DNA of 64,000 nucleotides from Comamonadaceae bacterium (lineage in GTDB: Bacteria; Pseudomonadota; Gammaproteobacteria; Burkholderiales; Burkholderiaceae_C): contig CANJQN010000018.1 in assembly GCA_947476465.1 (NCBI GenBank), forward strand, positions 1 to 64,000, read 5' to 3'. Below are positions 22,561 to 32,109 of this stretch, piece after piece (within the stretch, counting starts at the first letter, position 1; the number at the start of each line of letters is the position of its first letter). The notes under the pieces are model-generated. The model made no database searches. It saw only the letters and a program-made list of their open reading frames with translations, and was not told the origin of the DNA. Position numbers and translations under genes: made by a program.

Positions 22561-22938
22561 ATGGCAATCGCGCTTCCCCTTCTCGTGACCCTTTTCGCCC
22601 CGCTACAGGGCGCCGTGCAATGGCTTTCGGGAGGCAACGCCCCCGCCACACCGCCGAAGGCCGCGAACGACGCCCACACGGGGCAACATGCGCTGCGCGT
22701 TCATTCCCAGGTGCGGCCCACTTCGGGCACAGCCCGCACGCATGGCCAAGCGGGGCATGCAGCCACCCGCGCCTGGCAGGGCCCCACCCGCGCCACCCTC
22801 GGGCAGCGGCCCTTGCGCGTGGTGCGTGTGATCGAACCCCGCGCCAGCCAGGCATCGGCCGGCCGCATGGTGATCTCCGGCCGAATGTCAGACGTGTGCG
22901 CCGAACTAGACCGCCTCGCCGCCCTCGAAGCCGCCTGA
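22561..22938 (+). CDS. conserved hypothetical protein downstream of lexA
   Basis: A 125-residue protein with an N-terminal hydrophobic stretch (MAIALPLLVTLFAPLQG), a low-complexity middle rich in Ala, His, Thr and Arg, and a C-terminal block RMVISGRMSDVCAELDRLA. That C-terminal block I associate with small uncharacterised Burkholderiales proteins. AAGGAG stands before the ATG. Function is unknown. It lies 133 bp after lexA, but whether SOS induction reaches it is open. Confidence 0.7.
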   Translation: MAIALPLLVTLFAPLQGAVQWLSGGNAPATPPKAANDAHTGQHALRVHSQVRPTSGTARTHGQAGHAATRAWQGPTRATLGQRPLRVVRVIEPRASQASAGRMVISGRMSDVCAELDRLAALEAA

Positions 22939-23044
22939 TGCCGGTTCGCAATCAAAGTGAGAACAAGGCGCGAAGCCGCAGACAGTGCAAACGCACGGCA
23001 AGGCGAAGCAACGCAGTTATCGCTTTGAGTGCGGGCCGGCAGGG

Positions 23045-23560
23045 TCAAACGCGCCCGACCAGGTAATCCGTCTTGCCCAACTCCACGCCGTTGTTGCGCA
23101 GGATGGCGTAGGCGATGGTGACGTGGAAGAACAGGTTGGGTAGCGCCCAGTGCTTGAGGTAGGCCTCGGCCTTCATGGTGCGCGTGGCGCCTTCGCGACC
23201 CACGGGGAACACAATGTCGCGCTCTTCGGTGCCATCGAGCTGCGACGGCGAGACCGTCGCGATCCAGGCCAGGGTCTTGTCGATGCGCGCCTTCAGGTCC
23301 GCGAAGCTCGCCTCGGTGTCGTCGTACTTGGGCGCCTCGAGCGCTCCAATGCGGGCCACTGTCAGCTTGGCCCCGTCGCAGGCAATCTGAATCTGCCGTG
23401 TGAAAGGGAGCATGTCCGGCGCCAGACGAAACTGCAGCAAGGCCGCCGGGTCGATCTTGCGCGCTTCGGCGAATGCCTGCCCCTTGTCCAGCATGTGCCT
23501 GAGGTTGCCCAGCATGGTGCTGAAGATCGGCAGGCTGGCGGACGACATCGAAATGCTCAT
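23045..23560 (-). CDS. DUF1993 family protein
   Basis: A 171-residue protein matching DUF1993, a DinB-like four-helix family of unknown function. Recognisable blocks are MLDKGQAFAEARKIDP, LAPDMLPFTRQIQIACD and the C-terminal LPNLFFHVTIAYAILRNNG. GAGGAG precedes the ATG. It is divergent from the 2-hydroxyacid dehydrogenase gene (87-bp gap). Confidence 0.85.
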   Translation of the reverse strand: MSISMSSASLPIFSTMLGNLRHMLDKGQAFAEARKIDPAALLQFRLAPDMLPFTRQIQIACDGAKLTVARIGALEAPKYDDTEASFADLKARIDKTLAWIATVSPSQLDGTEERDIVFPVGREGATRTMKAEAYLKHWALPNLFFHVTIAYAILRNNGVELGKTDYLVGRV

Positions 23561-23647
23561 TTAAAGACTCCTCATTGTTGGAACTTGCGATCGTACCGGC
23601 TGGCGGGCATGCGCGCCGACGCTAAACGGGGCAGGCACAATGTGCGG

Positions 23648-24655
23648 ATGAATATTGTCATCCTCGACGACTATCAGGATGCCGTGCGCAAGCTTGTGTG
23701 CGCTTCGCGGCTCGAACCCTACCCAGCCAAGGTGTACACCAACACCGTCAAGGGAATCGGCCAGCTGTCGGTGCGCCTGCGGGACGCTGATGTGATCGTC
23801 CTGATTCGCGAGCGCACCCACATCAGCCGGCAACTGATCGAAAAGCTCCCCCGCCTGAAACTCATTGCACAGACCAGCCGCGTCGGCCGCCACATCGACG
23901 TGCAGGCCTGCACCGAGCACGGCATCCTCGTGACTGAAGGCGTTGGTTCGCCTGTGGGACCGGCCGAACTCACGTGGGCCCTGATCCTGGCGGCCATGCG
24001 GCGCCTGCCGCAGTACGTGAGCAACCTCAAGCATGGCGTCTGGCAGCAGTCGGGCATGAAGTCCGCATCGATGCCGCCCAACTTCGGCCTGGGCATGGTG
24101 CTGCGCGGCAAGACGCTGGGCGTATGGGGCTACGGGCGCATCGGCCAACTGGTGGCCGGCTACGGCCGCGCGTTTGGCATGCAAGTCATGGTGTGGGGCC
24201 GAGAAGGATCGCGCGAGCGTGCTGCGGCCGATGGATACCAGCTGGCCGCCAGCCGGGACGACCTGTTCACCAACAGCGACGTCCTGAGCTTGCATGTGCG
24301 GCTCGACGACGACACCGCCGGTATCGTGCGCCTGGAGGACCTTGGCCGCATGAAACCCACGGCGCTGTTCGTCAACACCTCGCGGGCCGAGCTGCTGGAG
24401 CCCGACGCGCTGATCGCAGCACTCAACCGGGGCCGACCGGGCATGGCTGCCGTCGACGTGTTTGAGAGCGAACCGACGCTTCAAGGCCACGCGCTGCTGC
24501 GGCTGGAAAACTGCATCTGCACGCCGCACATCGGCTACGTCGAACAGGACACCTACGAGATGTACTTCGGCGCCGCGTTCGACAATGTCGTCAACTTCAT
24601 CGAGGGACGCCCAACCCAGATGGTCAACCCGGCGGCCCTGCAAGTGCGGCGCTGA
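23648..24655 (+). CDS. D-2-hydroxyacid dehydrogenase family protein
   Basis: A 335-residue NAD-dependent oxidoreductase. The Rossmann fold carries GVWGYGRIGQ (about 158-167). The catalytic triad is probably the Arg of NTSRAELL, the Glu of DVFESEP and His294 of TPHIGY. The frame continues upstream, but ATG at 23648 begins the conserved MNIVILDDYQDA. The substrate is unknown; related enzymes are often annotated as phosphoglycerate dehydrogenase-like, yet the ACT domain is absent. Confidence 0.9.
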   Translation: MNIVILDDYQDAVRKLVCASRLEPYPAKVYTNTVKGIGQLSVRLRDADVIVLIRERTHISRQLIEKLPRLKLIAQTSRVGRHIDVQACTEHGILVTEGVGSPVGPAELTWALILAAMRRLPQYVSNLKHGVWQQSGMKSASMPPNFGLGMVLRGKTLGVWGYGRIGQLVAGYGRAFGMQVMVWGREGSRERAAADGYQLAASRDDLFTNSDVLSLHVRLDDDTAGIVRLEDLGRMKPTALFVNTSRAELLEPDALIAALNRGRPGMAAVDVFESEPTLQGHALLRLENCICTPHIGYVEQDTYEMYFGAAFDNVVNFIEGRPTQMVNPAALQVRR

Positions 24656-24661
24656 AGCGAA

Positions 24662-26545
24662 TCACTTGTGTTGGGTCGACGGGTCCGGTTTCGGGTCGAG
24701 CTCAAAGTCGAAATCGAGCAGGTTGTTCTTGGCCGCATCCACCAGGGGGGGCGTGCGCAGCGTAGGCGCGCTGTCGTCGGGCATCTTCAGCAGGTCGTCG
24801 AGGTTGAGGTCCAGCGACGCATGCTGCTCATCGATCACGGGCGCCTCGACCACCGCCGGCAAGGTCGGGACGGCAGGCACATCGGCCTGCACCGCCGTGA
24901 CTGGCCGGTTGTCGCGCGACGGCGCATCCGACCCCGAATCGCCAAGGCTGAAGCGCTCGAACGGGTCGACCTTCGTGTTGAACAACCACTCGTAATCGCG
25001 GCGCACCTGCTCGAAGTCATCACGTCGGGCCAGGCCGTGCAGCAGCGTCAATAGCTGCATCCACGGCGCGGCGTTGCCCTGCGGGTGCGCGTCGATATGG
25101 GCTCTGAGCACGCCGATGGCGCTTTCGTGATCGCCTTGTGACGCAAACACCTGCGCCTGCCGCTGCACCTTGTTCACGTCGTCGACGTGAGGGGGCTCCA
25201 CATCGCTGGCGTGCAAGCCATCGGTGCCCGATGGCGCAAACGGACGCGCCGGCGGCACCGGCGCTGCGGCGACGACCGGTGTCTCGGCCGACGCGCCGGG
25301 CTGCGATGCCACGACCGCGGCCGTGGCCGCAACTGCCGCAACCGCGCCGGCGGCCTTGGTGTCATTGGTCAAGCCAGCTTGTTGTGTCGCGTAAGCCGCG
25401 GCAGCGCCGCCGCCTGCGGGATCCGGTGGGCCGCCACGCCCGCCGTTGCTCGCCCACCAGTCCTGCTGCGCGGCTTGCGCCTTGCGGCTTCGGTGCCAGA
25501 ACAGACCGGCCAAGGCCGACGAAGCCGCGAACAGCGCAAGCAGCGCATACACCAGGGGGTTGGAAAAGCGATCGCGTTCGGCCTGTTCCAAGCGTGTGCG
25601 CAGCTCGGCCACAGCGGTGTTGTTCTTGACCATCAGGTCGCGCGTGCTGCGGATGTCGGCCTCGAGCGCCTGCATCCGCTGAAGTTCGTCCGGTGGTGAT
25701 GCGGCGCTGGCCGTGGCCGCCGGCGCGGAAGCAGTGGCTGCTGGCGCCGATGCGGCCGCAACAGCGGCCGACGCGGGTGACGCCGCCTGTGACGCGACCA
25801 CCGCAGCCCGTGCCGCCGGCGCGTTGTCCAGACGAACCTGAGGCGCGTCCAGGCGCAACCGGGGCCGCTGGACGACCTGCGGCGCGGCCGCGGGCTTGGG
25901 AGCGGGCCGGGGCGGCGCTGCGCGCGGAGTTGCGGGACCAGGGACAGGCGGGGGGCGCACTGGCACCGCCTCAGGCGTGACTGGGCGCGGCGCTGCCGCC
26001 GGCTCGGTCACCGAGCGGGTTGAAGGCGGTTGCAAGGGCGCCGCCGAAAGAAGCGGCTGGATTTCCAACGAGCCACCGCTGCGTTGCGTGGGCTCGGCGA
26101 TCGCGGCCCTGGAGTCGATGGCCGGCGCGACCGGCGACGCCTGCGTGGCCGCCTGCGCCACGTCGCCAGGCTGCTCGGTCAGAAGCACGAAGCGGCGCGA
26201 CATCTTGGTGGTTGAACAGCCGATCTCGAGGTACACGGTGACGAAGGCTTCGTTCACCGGCGAGCCCACGCGCACACGGATGTTGGTGACATCGGGGCCG
26301 GCCCCCGGGACCAGGTCGACCACGCGAGAATTGATCTGCGTTTCGCCGTAGAACACCTGCACCTGCGGACACAGGTCGTCGCGGCTTGCGCCGGGGTCCA
26401 GCGTGGCTTGTACGGTGACATCGAGCGGCTGGCCGATCAAGGCGACCCCTTGCGCACGGCCCAAGGTCAGGGCCAGGCTGGATCCCGCGGTCAACGCAAT
26501 CAGTGCGGCGCCGGGGATCAGGCGCCAAATGGGTGTGAGTCTCAT
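24662..26545 (-). CDS. FimV-like membrane protein with C-terminal TPR-like region
   Basis: A 627-residue inner-membrane protein resembling FimV/HubP-type scaffolds involved in type IV pili, polarity and cell-envelope organisation. A signal/anchor helix (about 8-27) is followed by a periplasmic FimV-N-like domain (LGRAQGVALIGQPLDV). Then come an Ala/Pro-rich linker, a coiled coil (about 286-325), one membrane helix (about 328-350), another Ala-rich linker and a TPR-like cytoplasmic tail (QAQVFASQGDHESAIGVL). There is no LysM motif that I can see. The ATG at 26545 starts the leader. Confidence 0.75.
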   Translation of the reverse strand: MRLTPIWRLIPGAALIALTAGSSLALTLGRAQGVALIGQPLDVTVQATLDPGASRDDLCPQVQVFYGETQINSRVVDLVPGAGPDVTNIRVRVGSPVNEAFVTVYLEIGCSTTKMSRRFVLLTEQPGDVAQAATQASPVAPAIDSRAAIAEPTQRSGGSLEIQPLLSAAPLQPPSTRSVTEPAAAPRPVTPEAVPVRPPPVPGPATPRAAPPRPAPKPAAAPQVVQRPRLRLDAPQVRLDNAPAARAAVVASQAASPASAAVAAASAPAATASAPAATASAASPPDELQRMQALEADIRSTRDLMVKNNTAVAELRTRLEQAERDRFSNPLVYALLALFAASSALAGLFWHRSRKAQAAQQDWWASNGGRGGPPDPAGGGAAAAYATQQAGLTNDTKAAGAVAAVAATAAVVASQPGASAETPVVAAAPVPPARPFAPSGTDGLHASDVEPPHVDDVNKVQRQAQVFASQGDHESAIGVLRAHIDAHPQGNAAPWMQLLTLLHGLARRDDFEQVRRDYEWLFNTKVDPFERFSLGDSGSDAPSRDNRPVTAVQADVPAVPTLPAVVEAPVIDEQHASLDLNLDDLLKMPDDSAPTLRTPPLVDAAKNNLLDFDFELDPKPDPSTQHK

Positions 26546-26686
26546 GTTCAGGGGAATTCTTGCATGGCAATACAAGAGCTGACCAGACGCGCGAGCGAGC
26601 ATTTACGATGCCCGGCCCAAGCCGGCCCTTTGAATGCCGGCACGGGCACGCCAGAAGGGCGGCCCGACAGACTCGATAATCAGCCA

Positions 26687-28210
26687 ATGAAAACCAGCTT
26701 CAACACTGTGGGCGTCGTCGGCGCGGGGGCCATGGGACGTGGCATCGCGCAGGTTCTGGCGCAGGCCGGGTACCGCGTTTTATTGTTCGACGCGCAGCCC
26801 CAGGCCGTCGCGAGCGCGCAACAAAATGTAACCGACCGATGGGATCAACTGTCGCAAAAGGGCCGGCTCGACGCCGAAACCGTCCAGGCTTTCAAGGCGC
26901 GGCTGGTGCCGGCGCACCGCCTGGACGACCTTGCGGGGTGCGATCTGGTGATCGAAGCCATCGTTGAGCGGCTCGATGCCAAGCAGTCCGTGTTCGCCCA
27001 GCTCGAAGCGCTGGTCACACCGTCCGCCGTACTGGCGACCAACACCTCGTCACTGTCGATCGCCGCCATCGGCGCCGGCCTGCGCCACCCACGGCGACTG
27101 GCCGGCCTGCACTTTTTCAACCCGGTTCCCCTGATGAAGGTGGTGGAGGTGATTGCGGGCCAGCGCACCGACCCGGCCGTGTGCCAGCGCCTGTCGGACT
27201 TGGTGCGCGAGTTCGGCCACACGCCGGTACAAGCCCAGGACACCCCCGGCTTCATCGTCAATCATGCCGGCCGCGGCTACACCACCGAGGCCCTGCGCAT
27301 CGTCTCCGAGGGCGTGGCCGACTTCGCCACCATCGACCGGATCCTGTGCGACCAGGTTGGCTTCAAGCTCGGACCGTTCGAACTGCTGGACCTCACCGGC
27401 TTGGACGTCTCGCACCCGGCCATGGAGACCATCTACCACCAGTTCTACGAAGAACCACGCTTTCGCCCCACGGCCATGCTGGCCCAGCGTGTGGCGGCCG
27501 GCCTGTTCGGGCGCAAGACCGGCGAGGGCTTCTACCGCTACCAGGACGGCCAGCCCCAGCGCCCGCCGGAGCCGCCGACCCCGCAGGTCGCCGAGATCCC
27601 CCCCATCTGGGTGTCCACCCGCGCCGCCCGCCGCCCCGAGCTGTACCAACTGCTCAAGGACCTGGGCGCGCCCCGCGTCGAAACCGGCCAGTCGCCCTCG
27701 CCCAACGCGCTGACGCTGGTGGCGCCGCTGGGCTTTGACGTAACCACGGTGGCCGTGGTCGAGCGGCTCGACCCGGCCCGCACCGTCGGCATCGACATGC
27801 TCGTGGAGGACGTCGCCACCCGCCGCCGCGTGCTGGCGGTCAACCCCGCCACCCGCGCCGACATGCGCGACGCCGCCCACGCCTTGTTCGCCCGCGACGG
27901 CAAGCCCGTCAGCGTGATCCGCGATTCCGGCGGCTTTGTCACGCAGCGTGTGATCGCCAGCATCGTGAACATCGCCAGCGACATGTGCCAGCAGCGCATC
28001 TGCGCCCCGGCCGACCTGGAGAAAGCGGTCACACTGGGCCTGGGCTACCCGCTGGGGCCGCTGGCCATGGGCAACCGCTGGGGGCCGGCCAACATCCTGG
28101 AGGTGCTGCTCAACCTCCAGACCGTGTACGGCGATCCGCGCTACCGCCCCAGCCCGTGGCTGCGCCGACGCGGTGCCATCGGCCTGTCGCTGCTGCAGGA
28201 AGAAAACTGA
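26687..28210 (+). CDS. 3-hydroxyacyl-CoA dehydrogenase (PaaH/PaaC-like)
   Basis: A 507-residue NAD-dependent enzyme oxidising 3-hydroxyacyl-CoA to 3-ketoacyl-CoA. The N-terminal Rossmann motif GAGAMGRGIAQ (about 12-22), the NTSSLSI segment and HFFNPVPLMKVVEV are followed by two 3HCDH C-terminal domains (about 190-290 and 400-495). The two-C-domain length of about 500 matches PaaH/PaaC of phenylacetate degradation. The start ATG at 26687 fits the family N-terminus. It shares one base with the next gene's ATG (TGATG). Confidence 0.93.
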   Translation: MKTSFNTVGVVGAGAMGRGIAQVLAQAGYRVLLFDAQPQAVASAQQNVTDRWDQLSQKGRLDAETVQAFKARLVPAHRLDDLAGCDLVIEAIVERLDAKQSVFAQLEALVTPSAVLATNTSSLSIAAIGAGLRHPRRLAGLHFFNPVPLMKVVEVIAGQRTDPAVCQRLSDLVREFGHTPVQAQDTPGFIVNHAGRGYTTEALRIVSEGVADFATIDRILCDQVGFKLGPFELLDLTGLDVSHPAMETIYHQFYEEPRFRPTAMLAQRVAAGLFGRKTGEGFYRYQDGQPQRPPEPPTPQVAEIPPIWVSTRAARRPELYQLLKDLGAPRVETGQSPSPNALTLVAPLGFDVTTVAVVERLDPARTVGIDMLVEDVATRRRVLAVNPATRADMRDAAHALFARDGKPVSVIRDSGGFVTQRVIASIVNIASDMCQQRICAPADLEKAVTLGLGYPLGPLAMGNRWGPANILEVLLNLQTVYGDPRYRPSPWLRRRGAIGLSLLQEEN

Positions 28211-28989
28211 TGCCCGCCGAGCTCAAGAGCGCCAGCCAGGGCGACACCTTGGTGCTGACCATCAGCAACCCCGAGCGGCGCAACGCCCTGGGTCCGGAGA
28301 TCTATGCCGCTGGCGTTGAGGCCCTGAGCGTGGCCGAGTCCCAGCCGCAAGTGCGCAGCGTGATCATCACCGGCGAGGGGGCGAACTTCTGCGCTGGCGG
28401 CAACCTGCAGCGCCTGCTGGAGAACCGTCGCGCCGCCCCCGCGGTGCAGGCCCAGATCGTCGAAGGCCTGAACAACTGGATCGAGGCGATCCGCACTTTT
28501 CCCAAACCCGTCATCGCCGCGGTCGAGGGCGCCGCCGCCGGCGCCGGCTTTTCGCTGGCGCTGGGTTGCGATTTCATCGTCGCTGCCGAGAACGCGGTCT
28601 TCGTGATGGCCCATGTCAACATCGGCCTGTCGCCCGATGGTGGCGGCAGTTGGTTCCTGGGGCGCGCCCTGCCCCGGCAGCTGGCAAGCGAGCTGATGCT
28701 CGAGGGCGAACGCATCAGCGCGCAGCGGCTGCATACGCTGGGCATGGTCAATCGGATCAGTGCCCCGGGGGCCGCGTTGTCTGAGGCCCTTGCCCTGGCC
28801 GAACGCCTGAACGCCAAGGCACCCAACGCCATGGCCAGTATCAAGGACCTGATGAACGAGGCCGCACAGGCCACGTTGTCGCAGCAGCTCGCGCTGGAGC
28901 GCAATCACGTGGTCACCAACCTGCATCACGTCAACGCCGGCATCGGCATCGATGCCTTCCTGGCCAAGCGAACGCCGCGCTACGAATGA
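28210..28989 (+). CDS. enoyl-CoA hydratase/isomerase family protein
   Basis: A 259-residue crotonase-fold enzyme. The oxyanion-hole segments FCAGGNLQRL and AAAGAGFSLALGCD are intact. The later catalytic block reads GLSPDGGGSWFL, with Asp rather than Glu, as in PaaG/PaaB-type isomerases. It is translationally coupled to the 3-hydroxyacyl-CoA dehydrogenase. Together they suggest breakdown of aromatic-derived or fatty acyl-CoAs, but the rest of a paa cluster is not present. Confidence 0.9.
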   Translation: MPAELKSASQGDTLVLTISNPERRNALGPEIYAAGVEALSVAESQPQVRSVIITGEGANFCAGGNLQRLLENRRAAPAVQAQIVEGLNNWIEAIRTFPKPVIAAVEGAAAGAGFSLALGCDFIVAAENAVFVMAHVNIGLSPDGGGSWFLGRALPRQLASELMLEGERISAQRLHTLGMVNRISAPGAALSEALALAERLNAKAPNAMASIKDLMNEAAQATLSQQLALERNHVVTNLHHVNAGIGIDAFLAKRTPRYE

Positions 28990-29017
28990 GACCGATCGAA
29001 TCACCGGACCGGCCCCC

Positions 29018-29740
29018 ATGGACGAACCCATCCTGACCGTCGACGAGCGCGCGGCAATCAACACCGGCCGCTGGTTCTCTTCCCTCTCGCCGTCCCTTCG
29101 CCACGACATCCTGCGCAGCGCCTACGTCAAGCGCTGCAGGGACGGCGAGCTGATCACCGCCCGTGGTGATCCGCCCGAGGACTGGATCGCCTGCGCCAAG
29201 GGAGCGGTGCGCGTGAGCTCGACATCGATCTCGGGCAAGCAGATCACCTTTGCCTACGTCGAACCGGGTGTCTGGTTCGGCGACACGGCCATGTTCGATG
29301 GCGACAACCGCACCCACGATGCCTACGCGCATGGCGATACAACCCTGTTGTGCGTGGCAAAGGCGGATTTTCACAAAATCCTGGCCACCCACGCCGAGAT
29401 GTCCGAGGCCATGCTGCGCCTTCAGGCCCGGCGCATCCGATTGCTGTTCGGACTGGTCGAGGACCTCAACACCCTGCCGCTGCGCGCCCGCCTGGCCAAG
29501 CAGCTGCTGCACCTGGTGCGCAGCTACGGCGTGGCCTCGCTGGGCGACGGCAACGAGACGCGCATCGGCCTGCAGCTCGCCCAGGAAGAACTGGCGCACT
29601 TGCTGGGCGCCTCGCGCCAACGTGTGAACCAGGAGCTCAAATCGATGGAGCGAGACCAACACATTCGCATCGAGCCGGGCGGTCTGGTGGTGCGCAACCG
29701 CGAGGCGCTGATGCGCATCGCCTCAGCCGAAACCGATTAG
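29018..29740 (+). CDS. Crp/Fnr family transcriptional regulator
   Basis: A 240-residue regulator with a cyclic-nucleotide-binding-like domain (about 25-145) and a C-terminal HTH (about 165-225) with EELAHLLGASRQRVNQELK. The N-terminal Cys cluster of FNR is absent, so no iron-sulfur oxygen sensor is expected. The ATG at 29018 starts 28 nt after the crotonase gene, so it is probably in the same unit and may regulate it. The effector is unknown. Its 3' end overlaps the convergent next gene by 4 bp. Confidence 0.9.
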   Translation: MDEPILTVDERAAINTGRWFSSLSPSLRHDILRSAYVKRCRDGELITARGDPPEDWIACAKGAVRVSSTSISGKQITFAYVEPGVWFGDTAMFDGDNRTHDAYAHGDTTLLCVAKADFHKILATHAEMSEAMLRLQARRIRLLFGLVEDLNTLPLRARLAKQLLHLVRSYGVASLGDGNETRIGLQLAQEELAHLLGASRQRVNQELKSMERDQHIRIEPGGLVVRNREALMRIASAETD

Positions 29741-30330
29741 GCCTTTTCGGTGAAGGCCCGCACCGCCGCCTCGCAGGCATGGGTGAACAGCGCCGCCGCG
29801 TGCTTGGTCACGGCCGAGGTTGTGGGCTCGTGCTGCATGCGCAGGTAGGCCCTGCCCCGCAGCAGCATCAGGATGAAGGGCACCTGGGCATCGGGCCCTG
29901 GGTGCGGCCAGTTCATCAGCTGATCGATCAAGGCCCCGTCGATCCATTCAAAGGCATGGGTGCGCTGGGCCGCCAGCACGGCGTAGCGGCGCAGGAAATC
30001 CCGGGGCAGCTCCGTGCCGCCTCGGATCTCTTCATAGGTGGCCAGCCAACGCAATTCTTCGGGCATGCTGGCGTCGGCCATGGTCTGCTCGGTGTCGATG
30101 TACCGGTCGTAGGCCGGGCCTTCCAAAGTGCTCTTGAGCGACCGGCTCATGATCAGCACCGCGATGTCGTCATGGATCCCGAGTTCGCCCCTGGCCCGCA
30201 GCTCGCGGCCCTTGACGTAGTCACGGGTCGGGGCGCCGCTGGACATCTTCCAGGGCCGGCCAGCCGCAGTGCCTTCGAGTGCGACGGGCGGCTGGAGCCG
30301 GGTGAGGATGTTGCGAAGTGGGCCGAACAT
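29737..30330 (-). CDS. hypothetical protein
   Basis: Not recognised. The 197-residue soluble protein lacks a signal peptide. Blocks such as RDYVKGRELRARGELGIHDDIAVLIMSRSL and ELPRDFLRRYAVLAAQRTHAFEWIDG look globular and mostly helical. The frame is open to 30432, but the ATG at 30330 is the first start with no overlap of the GST promoter region. It converges on the Crp-type gene with a 4-bp overlap. Confidence 0.65.
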   Translation of the reverse strand: MFGPLRNILTRLQPPVALEGTAAGRPWKMSSGAPTRDYVKGRELRARGELGIHDDIAVLIMSRSLKSTLEGPAYDRYIDTEQTMADASMPEELRWLATYEEIRGGTELPRDFLRRYAVLAAQRTHAFEWIDGALIDQLMNWPHPGPDAQVPFILMLLRGRAYLRMQHEPTTSAVTKHAAALFTHACEAAVRAFTEKA

Positions 30331-30452
30331 GGTGTGATGAGAGCTCAAGCGATTATTGCACCGCCTTTTACAACGGGGCGCGCCTGAACGGGGCATTGGG
30401 CGGCAGTGCAAGATAGGGGCCATCCGCAACACGGGCCCTGCCCCACAAACCG

Positions 30453-31145
30453 ATGATCGACCTCTACACCTGGCCCACGCCCAACGGAAACAAGGTTCAC
30501 ATCATGCTGGCCGAGTGTGGCCTGCCGTACCGCGCCCACCCGGTCAACATCGGCGCGGGCGAACAGTTCAAGGCAGCGTTTCTCGCCATCAGCCCGAACA
30601 ACAAGGTTCCGGCAATAGTCGACCACGACGGCCCGGACGGGCAGCCCATTTCCTTGTTCGAATCTGGCGCGATCCTCATTTACCTGGCGGCCAAGACCGG
30701 GCGCTTCATGCCCCGCGCCGACCGCGATCGCTATGAAGTGCTGCAGTGGCTGATGTTCCAGATGGGCGGCGTCGGCCCGATGCTCGGTCAGGCCCATCAT
30801 TTCCGTCTGTACGCTCCCGAGAAGATCGACTACGCCATCAACCGCTATTCCAACGAGGCCAGGCGCCTGTATAGCGTCATGGACAAGCGCCTGTCCCAAA
30901 GTGCCTGGTTCGGCGGCCACGAGTATTCCATCGCCGACATGGCGATCTTTCCTTGGCTGCGCAGCTGGAAGAACCAGGGCGTGGAATTGGCCGACTATCC
31001 CCATGTGCAACGCTGGTTCGACCTTGTCGCGGCGCGCCCCGCGGTGCACGAGGGGGTAAGGGTGCTGATCGAATTGCGCAAGCCCCTCACCGACGACAAG
31101 GCCCGCGACACGCTGTTCGGCAACACCCAGTACCAGCGGCACTGA
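30453..31145 (+). CDS. glutathione S-transferase family protein (YfcG-like)
   Basis: A 230-residue thioredoxin-fold GST_N domain (about 1-85, with TWPTPNGNKVHIMLAE and SPNNKVPAIVD) is followed by an all-helical GST_C domain (about 90-210). The N-terminal TPNGNK and the FESGAILIYLAAKTG block match the YfcG/Ure2p-like disulfide reductase branch. It probably acts in cytoplasmic thiol redox chemistry. A second GST lies at 62 kb, clearly a different subgroup. Confidence 0.9.
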   Translation: MIDLYTWPTPNGNKVHIMLAECGLPYRAHPVNIGAGEQFKAAFLAISPNNKVPAIVDHDGPDGQPISLFESGAILIYLAAKTGRFMPRADRDRYEVLQWLMFQMGGVGPMLGQAHHFRLYAPEKIDYAINRYSNEARRLYSVMDKRLSQSAWFGGHEYSIADMAIFPWLRSWKNQGVELADYPHVQRWFDLVAARPAVHEGVRVLIELRKPLTDDKARDTLFGNTQYQRH

Positions 31146-31155
31146 GGTACTGGGC

Positions 31156-31992
31156 TCAGCGCCGCAGCCGCCTGCGGCCGGCCACCACGGTCGCCGACGG
31201 TCGGGCGGGTGAATGGCGGCGCGCGCCTTTGGCTGCGGGCGGGGCGGCCGATTCACCGGTACCTTGGCGCTGCTGCCAAGCCTGCAGGTCTTGCAGCTTG
31301 CCATCGAGTACCGTGCGGGCCCAGTGCCGCAGTTCGGCGACCTCGCGCTTGAGCGCGTCAAACACGCCTGACGATGCGCGCGACTCCAGCAGGTGCTGAT
31401 GCAACTGAGCGTGGCGCGCATTCGCGTCGCGCACTTGCTGCTCGAGCGGGCCGACCCGAGAGACCTGCTCCTGCAGTACCGCGCGGCGTTCATTGCTTTG
31501 GTGCAGCAGGCGCGAGCTGGTGTCGAGCCGGGCCTGAACCGCCGCATTGGCCGCAGCGTGCTGGCGCATCTCATCGCGCAAGGACGCGATCACCTGTTCC
31601 TTCTGAGCCTCGCTGGCCGACAGGCGCCGCATCTCCTCTTCAGTCAGGCGGGTCTGCAGGGCCAGGCGCGCCGCATCGGCTTCAAGGGTGGCGACGCGGT
31701 TCGCCCGCTCGGACAGCCGCACCCGTTCTTCGCTCAGTGATTCGAGCGCGCGCCGCCAGCCGTCGGCGCCCTCTTGCATGCGCTGCACCTCCAGCCGGGC
31801 CTGCAACAGGTCGGTCTCGGCCGAGCGGGCCCGGCTGGACTGGGTGGCGACCTCCACCTCCAGTGCCGAACGCGCCAAGGCCACGGCCGAATCGATGATG
31901 GCGGCTGCCCGCATGCGAAAAAAGACGGTGGACAGGACCGCACCCACGGCCATGCCCGCCAGCGCCACCACCCACACCATGAGCATCTCCAT
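31156..31992 (-). CDS. membrane-anchored coiled-coil protein
   Basis: A 278-residue protein: one N-terminal membrane helix (about 5-25), then an uninterrupted coiled coil (about 40-235) rich in Arg, Glu, Leu and Ala, and a basic, Pro-containing tail (about 245-278). The helix plus coiled coil resembles the front of RmuC, but the RmuC nuclease-like domain is missing, so that name is not used. There may be an ancestral link. Function is unknown. Confidence 0.6.
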   Translation of the reverse strand: MEMLMVWVVALAGMAVGAVLSTVFFRMRAAAIIDSAVALARSALEVEVATQSSRARSAETDLLQARLEVQRMQEGADGWRRALESLSEERVRLSERANRVATLEADAARLALQTRLTEEEMRRLSASEAQKEQVIASLRDEMRQHAAANAAVQARLDTSSRLLHQSNERRAVLQEQVSRVGPLEQQVRDANARHAQLHQHLLESRASSGVFDALKREVAELRHWARTVLDGKLQDLQAWQQRQGTGESAAPPAAKGARRHSPARPSATVVAGRRRLRR

Positions 31993-32109
31993 ACTGCGGC
32001 CCTCCAGCCGACAAGGATACGACGTAGTGCCTCATACGAGGTCAAAAGAATCGAATCGGCCAGCATACCGGACCCGAGCGGGTTCACGACAGGGCTCTGT
32101 CAGGGGACA

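Noticed and set aside
31156..31992. RmuC recombination protein
   Set aside because: The conserved RmuC nuclease-like domain is absent; only a helix and coiled coil remain.
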